Shown piece after piece: positions 33,555 through 41,929 of a stretch of 64,000 bases of DNA; positions within the stretch are counted from its first letter, which is position 1; each line of letters starts with the position of its first letter. This DNA comes from Bradyrhizobium yuanmingense. GTDB taxonomy: Bacteria > Pseudomonadota > Alphaproteobacteria > Rhizobiales > Xanthobacteraceae. The notes under the pieces are model-generated. The model was not told where the DNA came from, ran no database searches, and saw only the letters and a list, made by a program, of their open reading frames with translations. The position numbers were made by a program, and so were the translations under genes. The stretch lies in the NCBI RefSeq assembly GCF_900094575.1, contig NZ_FMAE01000004.1, forward strand, positions 558,001 to 622,000, written 5' to 3'.

Positions 33555-33629
33555 CCATCCGGAGAATCCGCGACAAGGGGCTGCCCCGAGGCGGCCCCCT
33601 CTCAGGTCTTCGCTAGCAGAGGAGAGGTT

Positions 33630-34208
33630 ATGATCCTCGAGCATCAATTGGATGAGGATACATTCCGAGCGATTCTGCCGGAAGAAATTACGTGGGAGCC
33701 GTTCCCGGCGTTTCCAGCGGGCGCACGTCTAGCTGTTATGGTTGGTCACCCCGCCGAACCGGGGCCGTACCTAATTTGGGTTAAAGTACCGCGCGGAACG
33801 AAGCTTATGCCGCACAAGCATCCGGAGGACCGGATCTACACGGTCATATCCGGGGTCTTCTATATCGGCCTTGGAGAAGCCTTCGATGACGACAAGCTCA
33901 AGGCCTATCCACCTGGGAGCGTCATTGTCCTCCCGGGCGAGACCTGGCATTTCCACTGGGCGAAATCAGGTGAGTACGTCACGCAGGTCTCGGCGCTCGG
34001 TCCGCTCGGCCTCGAGTATCACGACTCGCGAGATGATCCGCGCGGCAGTGCGGGGGCCGCAATCGGAAGCGAGAGGAGCAATGGTCGTCTCTGCGACCAC
34101 AGCAACTCCGCTTCGGGTGAATTCGCCTATCACATCGATAAGCAGTTCCATCATACTGCAGTCATCGATCCGCGACGACTGTTCGTCAGCAGGGAACGGA
34201 TTGAATGA
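33630..34208 (+). CDS. Cupin domain protein with atypical C-terminal extension
   Basis: A 192-residue frame. Residues about 35-135 are a single cupin barrel with motif 1 MPHKHPEDRIYTVISGVFYIGLGE and motif 2 PPGSVIVLPGETWHFHWAK, giving the two-His/Glu metal site and third His. Relatives usually stop soon after the sequence LEYHDSRDDPR. Here about 50 further residues, Ser/Asn/His-rich with no recognisable fold, follow to 34208, which suggests loss of the original stop. AGGAGAGG precedes the ATG. It is probably the last gene of the hydrolase-cluster plus strand. Confidence 0.75.
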   Translation: MILEHQLDEDTFRAILPEEITWEPFPAFPAGARLAVMVGHPAEPGPYLIWVKVPRGTKLMPHKHPEDRIYTVISGVFYIGLGEAFDDDKLKAYPPGSVIVLPGETWHFHWAKSGEYVTQVSALGPLGLEYHDSRDDPRGSAGAAIGSERSNGRLCDHSNSASGEFAYHIDKQFHHTAVIDPRRLFVSRERIE

Positions 34209-34366
34209 GCGGGTTGTCGCATGACCGCAACGGGTCACAAGCTGCGGTCCGACCGCTCTGCTCGTCCGGTCCGGTTTCTCTCCGAGAGCAGGCTTCGCGG
34301 CGGTCATGGGCAGTTCGGCTGAGGGCCAATTGACCTGACATTCGATGCAAAAGCGCGTCGGTCCGC

Positions 34367-35119
34367 TCACGGCGGCGGAAAGGCTCCTGCTATTGGCCCG
34401 ACGACGTCGCGGCCAGCTGCCGGTCGATGGGATCGAACGAAAATGAAACGAGATGCTACGGGTATATCCGCTTCGGAGCGACCATCCTGGCCGATGAGTA
34501 TCAATCCGGCGCCGCCATTTGCCACATTCAGAATGATCGGCTCGCCGCTCCATGTCTTGATCGGGTCCATTCCGATGATGAGAAATTCGCCGATAGGCTG
34601 GTCGAAATATTGAAGACGCAATTGCGGGCCGACTTCGGCCGCAGCGAGTTCGAGGCCGAACTGCTGGGCGCGTGCGTAAACGTTAGCCAAAGTCACGGTA
34701 TCGGACGTGAATCCAAGCTGCGCAGGCGATAGATCGAGAAGCTCCACATATGTCTTCCGAGAGCTAACGGTGAACGTCGACCTAGCAAGGATTTCAGCGG
34801 CTTGACCACCGACATTGCAGCCCTTGCTGTCGAGTTCGTTGCGCAAGGCAAGAGAGTCGGCGAAGGTACCTATTGTGATCGTTTTCCATGTCGCAACGTC
34901 GCGCGCGGACTTAATAGGCTGTTGCGACGCCGGAGCCGAGCGCGTCTTGAGCTTCAGCTTGTTTTGCAACACGTCGCGCGCCGCGCATTGAGCGGACGCG
35001 GCGCTCGCAAAGGAAATGACGCAGGCCGCCGAGAGTATGGAAGCCAAAAGGTAGAGGAAAGGTCGGCTTGCTTGGTTATGACCTGCCGCGCGCCGGGCTC
35101 GGCTTGTGAAAATACACAT
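34367..35119 (-). CDS. Exported hypothetical protein (250 aa)
   Basis: The N-terminus has a basic stretch, then a signal peptide (PFLYLLASILSAACVISFASAASA). The mature protein has two Cys (AQCAARD and SKGCNVGG) and a well-ordered beta-rich C-terminal part (VGPQLRLQYFDQPIGEFLIIGMDPIKTWSGEPIILNVANGGAGLILIG). This ending looks like a periplasmic or surface ligand-binding module. I do not know the family. It converges on the cupin gene and may not belong to the cluster. Confidence 0.68.
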   Translation of the reverse strand: MCIFTSRARRAAGHNQASRPFLYLLASILSAACVISFASAASAQCAARDVLQNKLKLKTRSAPASQQPIKSARDVATWKTITIGTFADSLALRNELDSKGCNVGGQAAEILARSTFTVSSRKTYVELLDLSPAQLGFTSDTVTLANVYARAQQFGLELAAAEVGPQLRLQYFDQPIGEFLIIGMDPIKTWSGEPIILNVANGGAGLILIGQDGRSEADIPVASRFIFVRSHRPAAGRDVVGPIAGAFPPP

Positions 35120-35285
35120 GGCAAATGACTTTTCTGAAAACGTTTGGACCGAAAAAGCCCAATTCCGGCAGCGGACGCTGCGCCGACGCGATGCCCTTCT
35201 CTTATCCGGCTTCTTCCAACCGTACTCCGTTTAACTAAGACAGCATGTGAACCAGCTCACAGCCTCCTTCGACGCGTGCTTACGC

Positions 35286-35339
35286 GCTTACATCACCGGC
35301 GCCGAACTTGTGATCAACGGCGGCTACCTGCCGCAATAG
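35286..35339 (+). pseudogene. Remnant of an SDR gene (C-terminal end)
   Basis: Eighteen codons in frame read AYITGAELVINGGYLPQ and a TAG stop, which is the ending of classic short-chain dehydrogenases (ITGxxLxVDGG). No Rossmann loop, YxxxK or start codon remains upstream in any frame. The rest of the gap 35120-35552 (433 bp) holds nothing else that I can support, except the ribosome site of the next gene (GAGGAG). Confidence 0.6.
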
Positions 35340-35552
35340 CCCGCTGCCACGGCGGTACGCGCGCTCAGCATTGTACGGCATACAGCGCGCGTCCGCCGTG
35401 ATGCAGCTCGATTGAAGAAAGAGTAGGGAGCACGCTTGGCAACGTCTAAACTATCACAAGAGCCATCGCCCTGACATCATGCTCTGGCGTTCTCGTCTCC
35501 TACCGCCCGCCTCAATCACGCTTTAGTCACCTCACCACCTGAGGAGCAGAAA

Positions 35553-36956
35553 TTGAACCATCCCGCGCCGCCTCGCTCCTCTGGTTGCCTGCTGGCCCTG
35601 ATCATCCTCGCATCGGTGGCGGCCCCGGTGCCGGCGCACGCACATGTCAAATGGTTTGCGCCCTATATTGTCGGAGCGCCACCACAGTCGATCGGGGCCA
35701 CGTTGACCAATGTATGGTTCTGGACCGGCATTGCGCTCGTGCTGGCATTCTTCCTCGCGTCACGAGCCATCGAGAAGTCGAGCGCCGGCGAGACGATCCT
35801 GCTGGCTATGGATCGCATCACCGACCCTCTCTGGATGCGCCTCGACGACTTCGTGCGCGTCGTCATCGCCGCCTTCTTCGTGGCGATCTTCGCCGTCGGC
35901 GGCGTCTACCTGACGCCAGATCTCAAAACGCCGGCCGAATGGGTGTCCTGGACCCAGCTCCTGATCGCCGGGTTGATCTTCTCTCGCAAGACGCAGCCAC
36001 TTGCGGCTCTCGGGATCATCGCCTTGTGGCTACTCGCGCTGCGCGACTATGATGTCTTCCATTTGCTGGACTACCTGGCGCTTGGAGTCGGTGTCGCCGC
36101 CTATCTGGTGTTGGAGGCTTCATCCAATCCGGAATGGCGCAACCATCGCTTCGAGGCGCTGCGCTGGGGCGTCGCCATCGCACTGATGTGGTCGAGCCTC
36201 GAAAAGTTTGCCTATCCGGACTGGTTCTACCCGCTCGTGCAGGAAAAGCCCTTCTTGACCTTCGGCATGCCGCGCGACGTATTTATTCCGATGGCAGGCG
36301 TCGCCGAATTCACGATGGGATTCGGCTTGATCTGGACGCCGCTTGTCCGCCGGCTGTCGGCCATCGCTCTTTTCATCATCTTCAACGCAGCCGTCTATCC
36401 GTTCGGGCGAACCGACCTGATCGGACACGCGCTCATCATGGCGGTCGTCGTTGCCATTGCTGCCGATCATAGTCGTGAGGTGCATTTCCTGCCCGCACTC
36501 AAGCGAAGGCTTGCCGGCGTCCCGGCCGGACTTGCGGCGGCGCTAGTCATTTTCACAACGGGTTACTGGGGACTGCACATTGCGATTTATGGCCTCGAAG
36601 GAGACATCGGAACGCTGGCTGGAGAGCGGCTGACCCATACGCCGAACCCCGAACATCCGCATGGCATGCACGGCGCTGCGGCGATAGGGTTGACGGCTCC
36701 GGATGCCTACCGCGCCGCCATGGACCGCATGCACGGTCCGATGATGCGAGGCATCACCAATGCTGATCCCGATACAGCCTTTGTGCTCGGCATGATCCCT
36801 CACCATCAAGGCGCAGTCGACATGGCCGAGATCGTCCTCAAGTTCGGCAAGGATTCTCGAAACCAGCACTTTGCTCGCGAGATCATCGACACCCAAAGGC
36901 GGGAGATCGGCGAGATGCGGACATGGCTCAGTCAGAAGAACATTCCGCAACCGTGA
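35553..36956 (+). CDS. Polytopic membrane protein fused to DUF305 domain
   Basis: A 467-residue protein (TTG or nearby start; TGAGGAGCAG upstream). A signal-like helix ending in AHA is followed by HVKWFAPY and at least eight membrane spans to about residue 345, with a DoxX-like segment (ALRWGVAIALMWSSLEKFAYPDWFYPLV and MPRDVFIPMAGVAEFTMG). The periplasmic C-terminus has a His/Met-rich stretch (HTPNPEHPHGMHGAA, MDRMHGPMMRG) and a DUF305 four-helix motif, MIPHHQGAVDMAEIVLKFG. DUF305 proteins often occur with copper systems. A metal-linked membrane role is inferred. Confidence 0.8.
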   Translation: MNHPAPPRSSGCLLALIILASVAAPVPAHAHVKWFAPYIVGAPPQSIGATLTNVWFWTGIALVLAFFLASRAIEKSSAGETILLAMDRITDPLWMRLDDFVRVVIAAFFVAIFAVGGVYLTPDLKTPAEWVSWTQLLIAGLIFSRKTQPLAALGIIALWLLALRDYDVFHLLDYLALGVGVAAYLVLEASSNPEWRNHRFEALRWGVAIALMWSSLEKFAYPDWFYPLVQEKPFLTFGMPRDVFIPMAGVAEFTMGFGLIWTPLVRRLSAIALFIIFNAAVYPFGRTDLIGHALIMAVVVAIAADHSREVHFLPALKRRLAGVPAGLAAALVIFTTGYWGLHIAIYGLEGDIGTLAGERLTHTPNPEHPHGMHGAAAIGLTAPDAYRAAMDRMHGPMMRGITNADPDTAFVLGMIPHHQGAVDMAEIVLKFGKDSRNQHFAREIIDTQRREIGEMRTWLSQKNIPQP

Positions 36957-37135
36957 GGAAGGGCGATGAGCGCGACAGGCTCCGTCGTCCTGATTGGTCC
37001 CGCTTGAGCGCAACAGATGCTCGGCAGGAACAAACATCACGTCAGTAAGCAGCCAGCTCTTCTATCGATCCAAGCTCTTACGAAAGCACTGAGCAGTCCA
37101 CAAACGGTGCGGCCAACCAAGCAGTTCGCTCTCCA

Positions 37136-37915
37136 TCACGACAGGCCGGGGGTTACCCCAAGCCGACCGAGGCCAGGTAGCTTGAGCGCCGGGCGTCGGA
37201 TGTCGATGCCGAGAACGGCGCCGAAGAAATTGATCTCCAGACCTTCGACCCAGCCGAGCGAGAAGCCGATGTATCCGGCAAGCGAGGCGTAGATGCCCGT
37301 GCCGGACGCCGTTACGCCGAACCATTTGCCGGTGTACGGGAAGTCCTTGCCGATCGCGGTCGGCGGCAGGACGGTCCGGAGCTCAGGGACGGAATCGAGT
37401 GCGGCCTGCACGAAGGTGTTCGAATTGGGCCCAGGCCAGACGCTGTAATCTCCATAGGATCGAAACCTGTAGTTTTCGACCACATGCCTGATCTTCGGGA
37501 TCAGCGCCTCCGCACGCTCGCCATCGACGGCCACGACGATTTCAGGCACAGCGCCGAACCATCGCCCGTCCGGAGCGAAGCCGTTGGTGCGGATCGGCTC
37601 GCCCCAGGCCGTGTAGTCGTACCTTGTGTAGGTCGGCGCATCTTTCTCTTTGACGACGATCCAGGTGTGAATCGCGAAGATGCCGCGCCATCTCACCGTT
37701 CTTGCTCCGAACACCCGGATGACGGCCTCACGGTGGTCGGTCGCGGAGGTCAATAGACCCGCGCTGGAGCGGTCGGCCGTTTGCCAGTTCTGGCGGCCAT
37801 CATCCAGCCAAAAATATCTCGCCGCCGATGCGGCAAGCGGTGCGAAGACGAGGAACAGAAAGATGAGCAACGGCTTTTTCAAGGGAGTGGTACGGCGGGG
37901 ATCTTCGGCAAACAT
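37136..37915 (-). CDS. DUF3750 family protein
   Basis: A 259-residue membrane-anchored or exported protein. A basic start and hydrophobic helix (KPLLIFLFLVFAPLAASAA) lead to the conserved domain: RVFGARTVRWRGIFAIHTWIVVKE, YTRYDYTAWGEPIRTNG, NYRFRSYGDYSVWPGPNSNTFVQAAL and ASGTGIYASLAGYIGFSLGWVEGLEINFFGAVLGID. The NTF context with Cys/His-free catalytic candidates resembles papain-like amidase folds only weakly, so I leave the function open. A broken second copy of its C-terminal segment lies at 48303-48409. Confidence 0.82.
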   Translation of the reverse strand: MFAEDPRRTTPLKKPLLIFLFLVFAPLAASAARYFWLDDGRQNWQTADRSSAGLLTSATDHREAVIRVFGARTVRWRGIFAIHTWIVVKEKDAPTYTRYDYTAWGEPIRTNGFAPDGRWFGAVPEIVVAVDGERAEALIPKIRHVVENYRFRSYGDYSVWPGPNSNTFVQAALDSVPELRTVLPPTAIGKDFPYTGKWFGVTASGTGIYASLAGYIGFSLGWVEGLEINFFGAVLGIDIRRPALKLPGLGRLGVTPGLS

Positions 37916-38033
37916 ATAGTTCGCATCGATGTCGACGCCATAGCCGCCGCCCCCGGTCGCCGAACGAGCCTGTCACCTCGGTCGGACGGGCACGAGATCG
38001 ATCGAGTTGTTCCGCAACGGATGGAGCACACGC

Positions 38034-38288
38034 ATGGACATGAAGGAAGCCGCGGCAATGACCGAAGCCTCCGGGCTGACGGACGATCAGGGCGGCATGG
38101 AGCGGACTTCAGGCCCGCGGCCGGGTTCCGGAGAGCAAGGAGGAGCTTTTGCTCCGCAGGCCCGCACGCCGTCGCCAGAGCCGGCGAAGCGATGGGCCGA
38201 CCAGTTGCGCGAGGTGACGGTGAGGGCGCCGTTACGGTCCTTGCTCGTCGCTTTCCTGGCCGGAGCATGGATCGCTCGCCGCCGCTAG
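38034..38288 (+). CDS. Small tail-anchored hypothetical protein (84 aa)
   Basis: An 84-residue protein from ATG 38034. The first 55 residues are polar and disordered-looking (GPRPGSGEQGGAFAPQ). The end has an amphipathic helix (WADQLREVTVRAPLRSLLVAFLAGAWIARRR) with one hydrophobic span and an Arg cluster, the tail design seen in DUF883-like ribosome or membrane stress proteins. The gene follows a 118-bp gap after the divergent DUF3750 start. Unknown function. Confidence 0.6.
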   Translation: MDMKEAAAMTEASGLTDDQGGMERTSGPRPGSGEQGGAFAPQARTPSPEPAKRWADQLREVTVRAPLRSLLVAFLAGAWIARRR

Positions 38289-38342
38289 GAACTGTGACAA
38301 GAAGCAAGCGGTTTCAGACGCTGGCATAGGAAAGGGTGGACG

Positions 38343-38696
38343 ATGAGACTTCTGGTTTTGGCCGCGACTGTCCTTCTGGGCACCATCTCGTTTTCCATGG
38401 CGCAAAGCTCAGGAGGCGGTTCGGGAGGTGCTTCCTCCGCTGGAGGGGCGGGCGCAACCGGTTCGGGCGGCGCTGGTGGCTCGACGCTCTCGAACGGGAC
38501 GACGCTGAGCGGAACCGGCGGTTCGCCGGGGCCCAACACGCTCAATGCAAAAGGGCAGGGAACGACGGGCCAGAGACTCGGCGTGACCCCGTCCGGTCAG
38601 GAGGGCGGCGGATCTCGACCGTCTTACAACACGCCAGCCGCAAACGCCGCCGTCCAGCAGCTTGGAAACACCAACACGGGCATCCTTAAGAAGTAG
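38343..38696 (+). CDS. Secreted Gly/Ser-rich low-complexity protein (117 aa)
   Basis: A signal peptide (LLVLAATVLLGTISFSMAQ) is followed by about 40 residues of Gly/Ser/Ala repeats (GGGSGGASSAGGAGATG) and a Thr/Asn/Gly-rich remainder. There is no globular domain. Its start is preceded by AAAGGG. The type resembles small secreted matrix-like proteins found in rhizobia. It may share a transcript with the tail-anchored gene 54 bp upstream. No function can be given. Confidence 0.68.
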   Translation: MRLLVLAATVLLGTISFSMAQSSGGGSGGASSAGGAGATGSGGAGGSTLSNGTTLSGTGGSPGPNTLNAKGQGTTGQRLGVTPSGQEGGGSRPSYNTPAANAAVQQLGNTNTGILKK

Positions 38697-38852
38697 CGGT
38701 GATCAAGGCGGCGTGCCCACTCGCTATGGCCGCGCTTTGGTCGACGTCCCCTCGCAGTGGACCAGGAGCAGGCATCTGTGTTGATCGGCCGCAAGGGCTG
38801 CTCACCTGCATTGCAACTCGAGCCTTTTGAATCGGCCTGTGCAATTTCGGGC

Positions 38853-40100
38853 CTAATTGAGAAGGTGTTGGCTTCGCAGGAAGCCAATCGCGCTTGCGAC
38901 GCCGTCTTCGACGCGGATCGCTTCGCCAAGGCGGTTCGCTCGCTGCTGAATCAACGGATTTCCGGTGGCCTCTGCGATCGCGGCGGCCAGCCAATCGGCT
39001 GAAAGGTTCCTCACTCCTCTTGATCTTGGTCCGACGCCCAGATCATCGATGCGCCTTCCCCAGAACGGCTGGTCGCCAAAGAAGGGACAAATGATATTCG
39101 GCTTGCCAGCTCGAAGCGCAGCCCCCGTAGTGCCGGCCCCGCCGTGATGGACGCAGGCCGACATCAGCGGGAACAACTGCGCATGCGGTGCGCCTTGGAT
39201 GAAATGGACGTGACTGGCTCCGAGATCGCCTCGAAGAGCACCGCCGCCGACCGCTAGAACGCCGCGTTTCCCAGCCTTGGCCAATGCCTCCAGTACGAGT
39301 TTCGTCAGGGACGTCGGGTCGACACCTGGCATGCTGCCAAAGCCCACATAAACAGGCCGCTCATCGCCCTCTACGAAGCGCTGGAGTTGCGGGTCAGGCT
39401 GCCAAACGTCGTCGCCTCCCAGGAACCAGTACCCAGTCACCGCGACAGTATTCGGCCAGTCCGGCGGAACGGGCACGACATGCGGACTATAGGCGTAGAG
39501 CGTCGCGCGAGGCCGCAGCTTCTTCTCCGGCGTGTTTGCGAGGTGGAGCTCGGTGGCCCGCCATTCCCCGATCATCCCGCGAAAGAGGGCGTAGGCGCTG
39601 TGAGCCATCGCGCTGTGCGTGAGTCTGTTGAGGGGGCCAAGCGAGCGGAACGGCACGAGCGGGCTCGCGAACGCTGCTGTCGGTGTGAAGCCAGGCAGGG
39701 GAGAAGCCAGAACGGCAGGGCAGGATAACTTTTCTGCGATATGCGCCGCGGCGATGGCCTTCGGGTGATAGATGATCAGTTCTGGACGAAATCGTCGGGC
39801 GGCTTGCCATTCGGCGCTGAGCTGTTGGCGGCCGATCGGCCTGAACTGCTTCAGCATCCTGAAGCCAGCCATAAACCCCGCACCGCCCGCCATTGCCGCC
39901 TTGGCTTCCGGGGTTTCCAGGAGGGCGAGATATTCACTCGGAAGATGCGCGAAAGCGATGCCGCGGCTCACGACGAACGATTCGAACTGCGAGGGCGCGG
40001 CGATCAGCACTTCGTGCCCGGCCTGCTTCAGACCGAGCGCCAAGGCGAGATAGGGTTGCACGTCGCCGCGGGTGCCTAGTGTATGGATTGCGACTCGCAT
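38853..40100 (-). CDS. UDP-glycosyltransferase-like protein (GT1/GT28 type)
   Basis: A 415-residue GT-B glycosyltransferase; the ATG at 40100 begins the conserved first strand RVAIHTLGTRGDVQPYLALALGLKQAGHEV (an in-frame ATG at 40112 adds four residues). The C-terminal nucleotide-sugar site is VHHGGAGTTGAALRAGKPNIICPFFGDQPFWG, and YVGFGSMPG starts the second domain. This matches sterol glucosyltransferase and antibiotic-glycosylating enzymes, so the acceptor may be a lipid or a small hydrophobic compound. It has no adjacent biosynthesis genes. Confidence 0.87.
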   Translation of the reverse strand: MRVAIHTLGTRGDVQPYLALALGLKQAGHEVLIAAPSQFESFVVSRGIAFAHLPSEYLALLETPEAKAAMAGGAGFMAGFRMLKQFRPIGRQQLSAEWQAARRFRPELIIYHPKAIAAAHIAEKLSCPAVLASPLPGFTPTAAFASPLVPFRSLGPLNRLTHSAMAHSAYALFRGMIGEWRATELHLANTPEKKLRPRATLYAYSPHVVPVPPDWPNTVAVTGYWFLGGDDVWQPDPQLQRFVEGDERPVYVGFGSMPGVDPTSLTKLVLEALAKAGKRGVLAVGGGALRGDLGASHVHFIQGAPHAQLFPLMSACVHHGGAGTTGAALRAGKPNIICPFFGDQPFWGRRIDDLGVGPRSRGVRNLSADWLAAAIAEATGNPLIQQRANRLGEAIRVEDGVASAIGFLRSQHLLN

Positions 40101-40358
40101 GCTTCTGACCATTGAGAAATGGATTGGGACGACAACCGCTGCTCAGACAAGCCGCTTCTGATGAAGCTTTGATCTCCCGGAAGGATCAAACTTGCTGGCG
40201 GCTCGATAGTTGTTTGTCCCTCCCCAGTTCACTGACCACACCCCACCCATGTGTCGCAATCGGGCGCGAGTTTCTGCTCACTGGTCAGACGCTCCGGTTT
40301 CGGGAGATCGAGAGATCGGCCGATAGTGTGACGGCCCGCCAGGCTTTATGTTTGAGCC

Positions 40359-41159
40359 TCATCGTTCAGCGACGCCAATGAGCGCGGTCGAGCTTATCGG
40401 CAGCACCGGACGACCATCGGCTCTGGCCCGCACCTCGGCAATCACCGCCGCCTTTTCGATGTCGTCCAGGCTGGTCCAGTCGGGCGACATGCCAAAGAGC
40501 GTGTCAGGCGCGTCGAGCGCCGCGACGTCGAGCAGAAAATCATGAGTCACCGTGTCGATCCGGGGATTGCGATAGCCGGCAGCGACGAGGGCGCGGGCGA
40601 AATCGTCCGGATCGCTCAGGGCCTGAACGGCTTGAGGCATTGCCATGCCCGGCCGATCAGGGAACAGCTTTTGCCGCACTTCGCCCAACAGGAGGAAGGT
40701 CGCCGCGCCCCGATCCTGCCAGGTCGCAACCACGCCATGCCCGCCGGGGCGCGTCACCCGTCGCATCTCGGCCAAACCCTTGCGCCAATCGGGGAACATG
40801 ATGACACCGAAGATCGAAAAGACGGCATCGAAATGTGCGTCGGGCAGGTCCAGCGCCTGTCCGTCCATGACCCGCGCCTTCACATTGGGCAGACCAGCAG
40901 CTGCGATGCATCCGACCATGCCGGGCGAGAAGTCGGTCGCCAGGACTCGTGCGCCGGTGCGAGCGGCTGCGAGGGCGAGCGCGCCGGTGCCGGCTGCCAC
41001 GTCGAGAACATGACTCTGAGGCGTCAGGGTTACGCGCGCCAGCGCCTCCTCCGCAAACAGGGCGGTGAAGGGGTGCGCGGTCTCTCGATAATGCCTGGCT
41101 GCGCTGTCCCAGTGGTCCGGATCCTCGAACTGTCGCACTTCCGATCGCTCCCGTGTCAT
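40359..41159 (-). CDS. Class I SAM-dependent methyltransferase
   Basis: A 266-residue enzyme with motif I LDVAAGTGALALAAA, then ATDFSPGM, the acidic loop DAHFDAVFSIFGVIMFPDW and GLAEMRRVTRPGGHGVVATW. This is the UbiE/Methyltransf_11 pattern for small-molecule methylation. It is divergent from an Rrf2 regulator 67 bp away, with a palindrome that covers its own start codon, so it is probably repressed by it. The gap 40113-40358 on its 3' side (246 bp) holds nothing identifiable. Confidence 0.87.
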   Translation of the reverse strand: MTRERSEVRQFEDPDHWDSAARHYRETAHPFTALFAEEALARVTLTPQSHVLDVAAGTGALALAAARTGARVLATDFSPGMVGCIAAAGLPNVKARVMDGQALDLPDAHFDAVFSIFGVIMFPDWRKGLAEMRRVTRPGGHGVVATWQDRGAATFLLLGEVRQKLFPDRPGMAMPQAVQALSDPDDFARALVAAGYRNPRIDTVTHDFLLDVAALDAPDTLFGMSPDWTSLDDIEKAAVIAEVRARADGRPVLPISSTALIGVAER

Positions 41160-41181
41160 GTAACTTTATATGTAGCATGAC
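41155..41181. promoter_or_regulatory. 27-bp interrupted palindrome between methyltransferase and Rrf2 genes
   Basis: GTCATG (41155-41160) and CATGAC (41176-41181) flank an AT-rich centre with internal dyad symmetry; ATGTA also repeats directly 12 bp apart. It overlaps the methyltransferase start codon (41157-41159) and lies 45 bp before the Rrf2 start, as expected for an autoregulated divergent operator. Confidence 0.55.
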
Positions 41182-41225
41182 TGCGTGCCCTTGCCAATGA
41201 TGGGATGCATGCGAAAGATCAGCCG

Positions 41226-41684
41226 ATGCGAAACGACAGCCGCCTTTCCCGAATGCTGCATGTGCTGCTCCACATGGCGCGACATGACGGCCCCATGACC
41301 TCGGAGGCGATCGGCACGATGCTGGGGACCAATCCGGTCGTCGTTCGCCGCACATTGGCGGGGCTGCGCGATGCGGGCTATGTCCGGTCGGACAAAGGGC
41401 ATGGCGGTGGGTGGGTCATCGCGTGCGACCTCGAGCGCGTGTCACTTCTCGATGTCTATCGTGCGGTTGGTGGTCCCCGGCTATTTGCGATCGGGAACGA
41501 GCATTCCAATCCAGACTGTGCGATCGAGCAACTCGTCAACGCAGCGGTGGACGATGTCCTTCGCGATGCCGAAGCATTGCTGGTCGAACGGTTGGGCGCG
41601 GTGAGCCTCGCAGACTTGAGCAAAGGTGTCGACGCGCGCTGCGCAGGCGATCCCAGGTGGCAGCTCGAACGGGTTGGCCGCTAA
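41226..41684 (+). CDS. Rrf2 family transcriptional regulator
   Basis: A 152-residue winged-helix repressor (ATG 41226, or 41205 seven codons earlier). It carries the family opening RLSRMLHVLLHMARHDGPMTSEAIGTMLGTNPVVVRRTLAGLRDAGYVRSDKGHGGGWV. The three Cys of Fe-S type members (IscR, NsrR) are not clustered; single Cys occur at ACDLERV, PDCAIEQ and RCAGDP, so the sensor mode could be thiol-based. Its presumed target is the divergent methyltransferase. Confidence 0.85.
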   Translation: MRNDSRLSRMLHVLLHMARHDGPMTSEAIGTMLGTNPVVVRRTLAGLRDAGYVRSDKGHGGGWVIACDLERVSLLDVYRAVGGPRLFAIGNEHSNPDCAIEQLVNAAVDDVLRDAEALLVERLGAVSLADLSKGVDARCAGDPRWQLERVGR

Positions 41685-41758
41685 AGCTCTCTTCTTGTCG
41701 TAATTCCGGCTGCTCCGGCCAATGCCGAGAAGTGAAGCGTCTTCTTGCCATGGGGCAT

Positions 41759-41929
41759 TCAGCGAGGCGCGCCGTTCGTCCGCAGGGATCGCACGAAATC
41801 GATCACGGCCAGCACCACGACGCAGACAACGATGATGATGAGCGGAATGGCCTTGATCCAGACCAGCAGGATTCCAAGAAATGCGATCATGAGCGCGAGG
41901 CCGATGAGTCCGGTGATCAGATTGGTCAT
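41759..41929 (-). CDS. Small two-span membrane protein (56 aa) overlapping the amidase gene
   Basis: A frame from ATG 41929 to TGA ending at 41759. It is almost wholly hydrophobic with two helices, ITGLIGLALMIAFLGILLVWI and PLIIIVVCVVVLAVIDFV, and a basic tail (RSLRTNGAPR). Its ATG overlaps the amidase TGA as ATGA (41926-41929), a strong sign of coupled translation. It ends the TRAP-amidase operon. Possibly an accessory to the transporter; no known family recalled. Confidence 0.72.
   Translation of the reverse strand: MTNLITGLIGLALMIAFLGILLVWIKAIPLIIIVVCVVVLAVIDFVRSLRTNGAPR

Noticed and set aside
35280..35300. Further copy of the TTACATCACC operator motif
   Set aside because: The match is codons of the SDR remnant (AYITG) and lacks the TAACGAG half.
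37231..37330. Possible transposition of the DUF3750 segment between 37.2 and 48.3 kb
   Set aside because: No terminal repeats or target duplication seen around either copy, so I list it only as a duplicated remnant.
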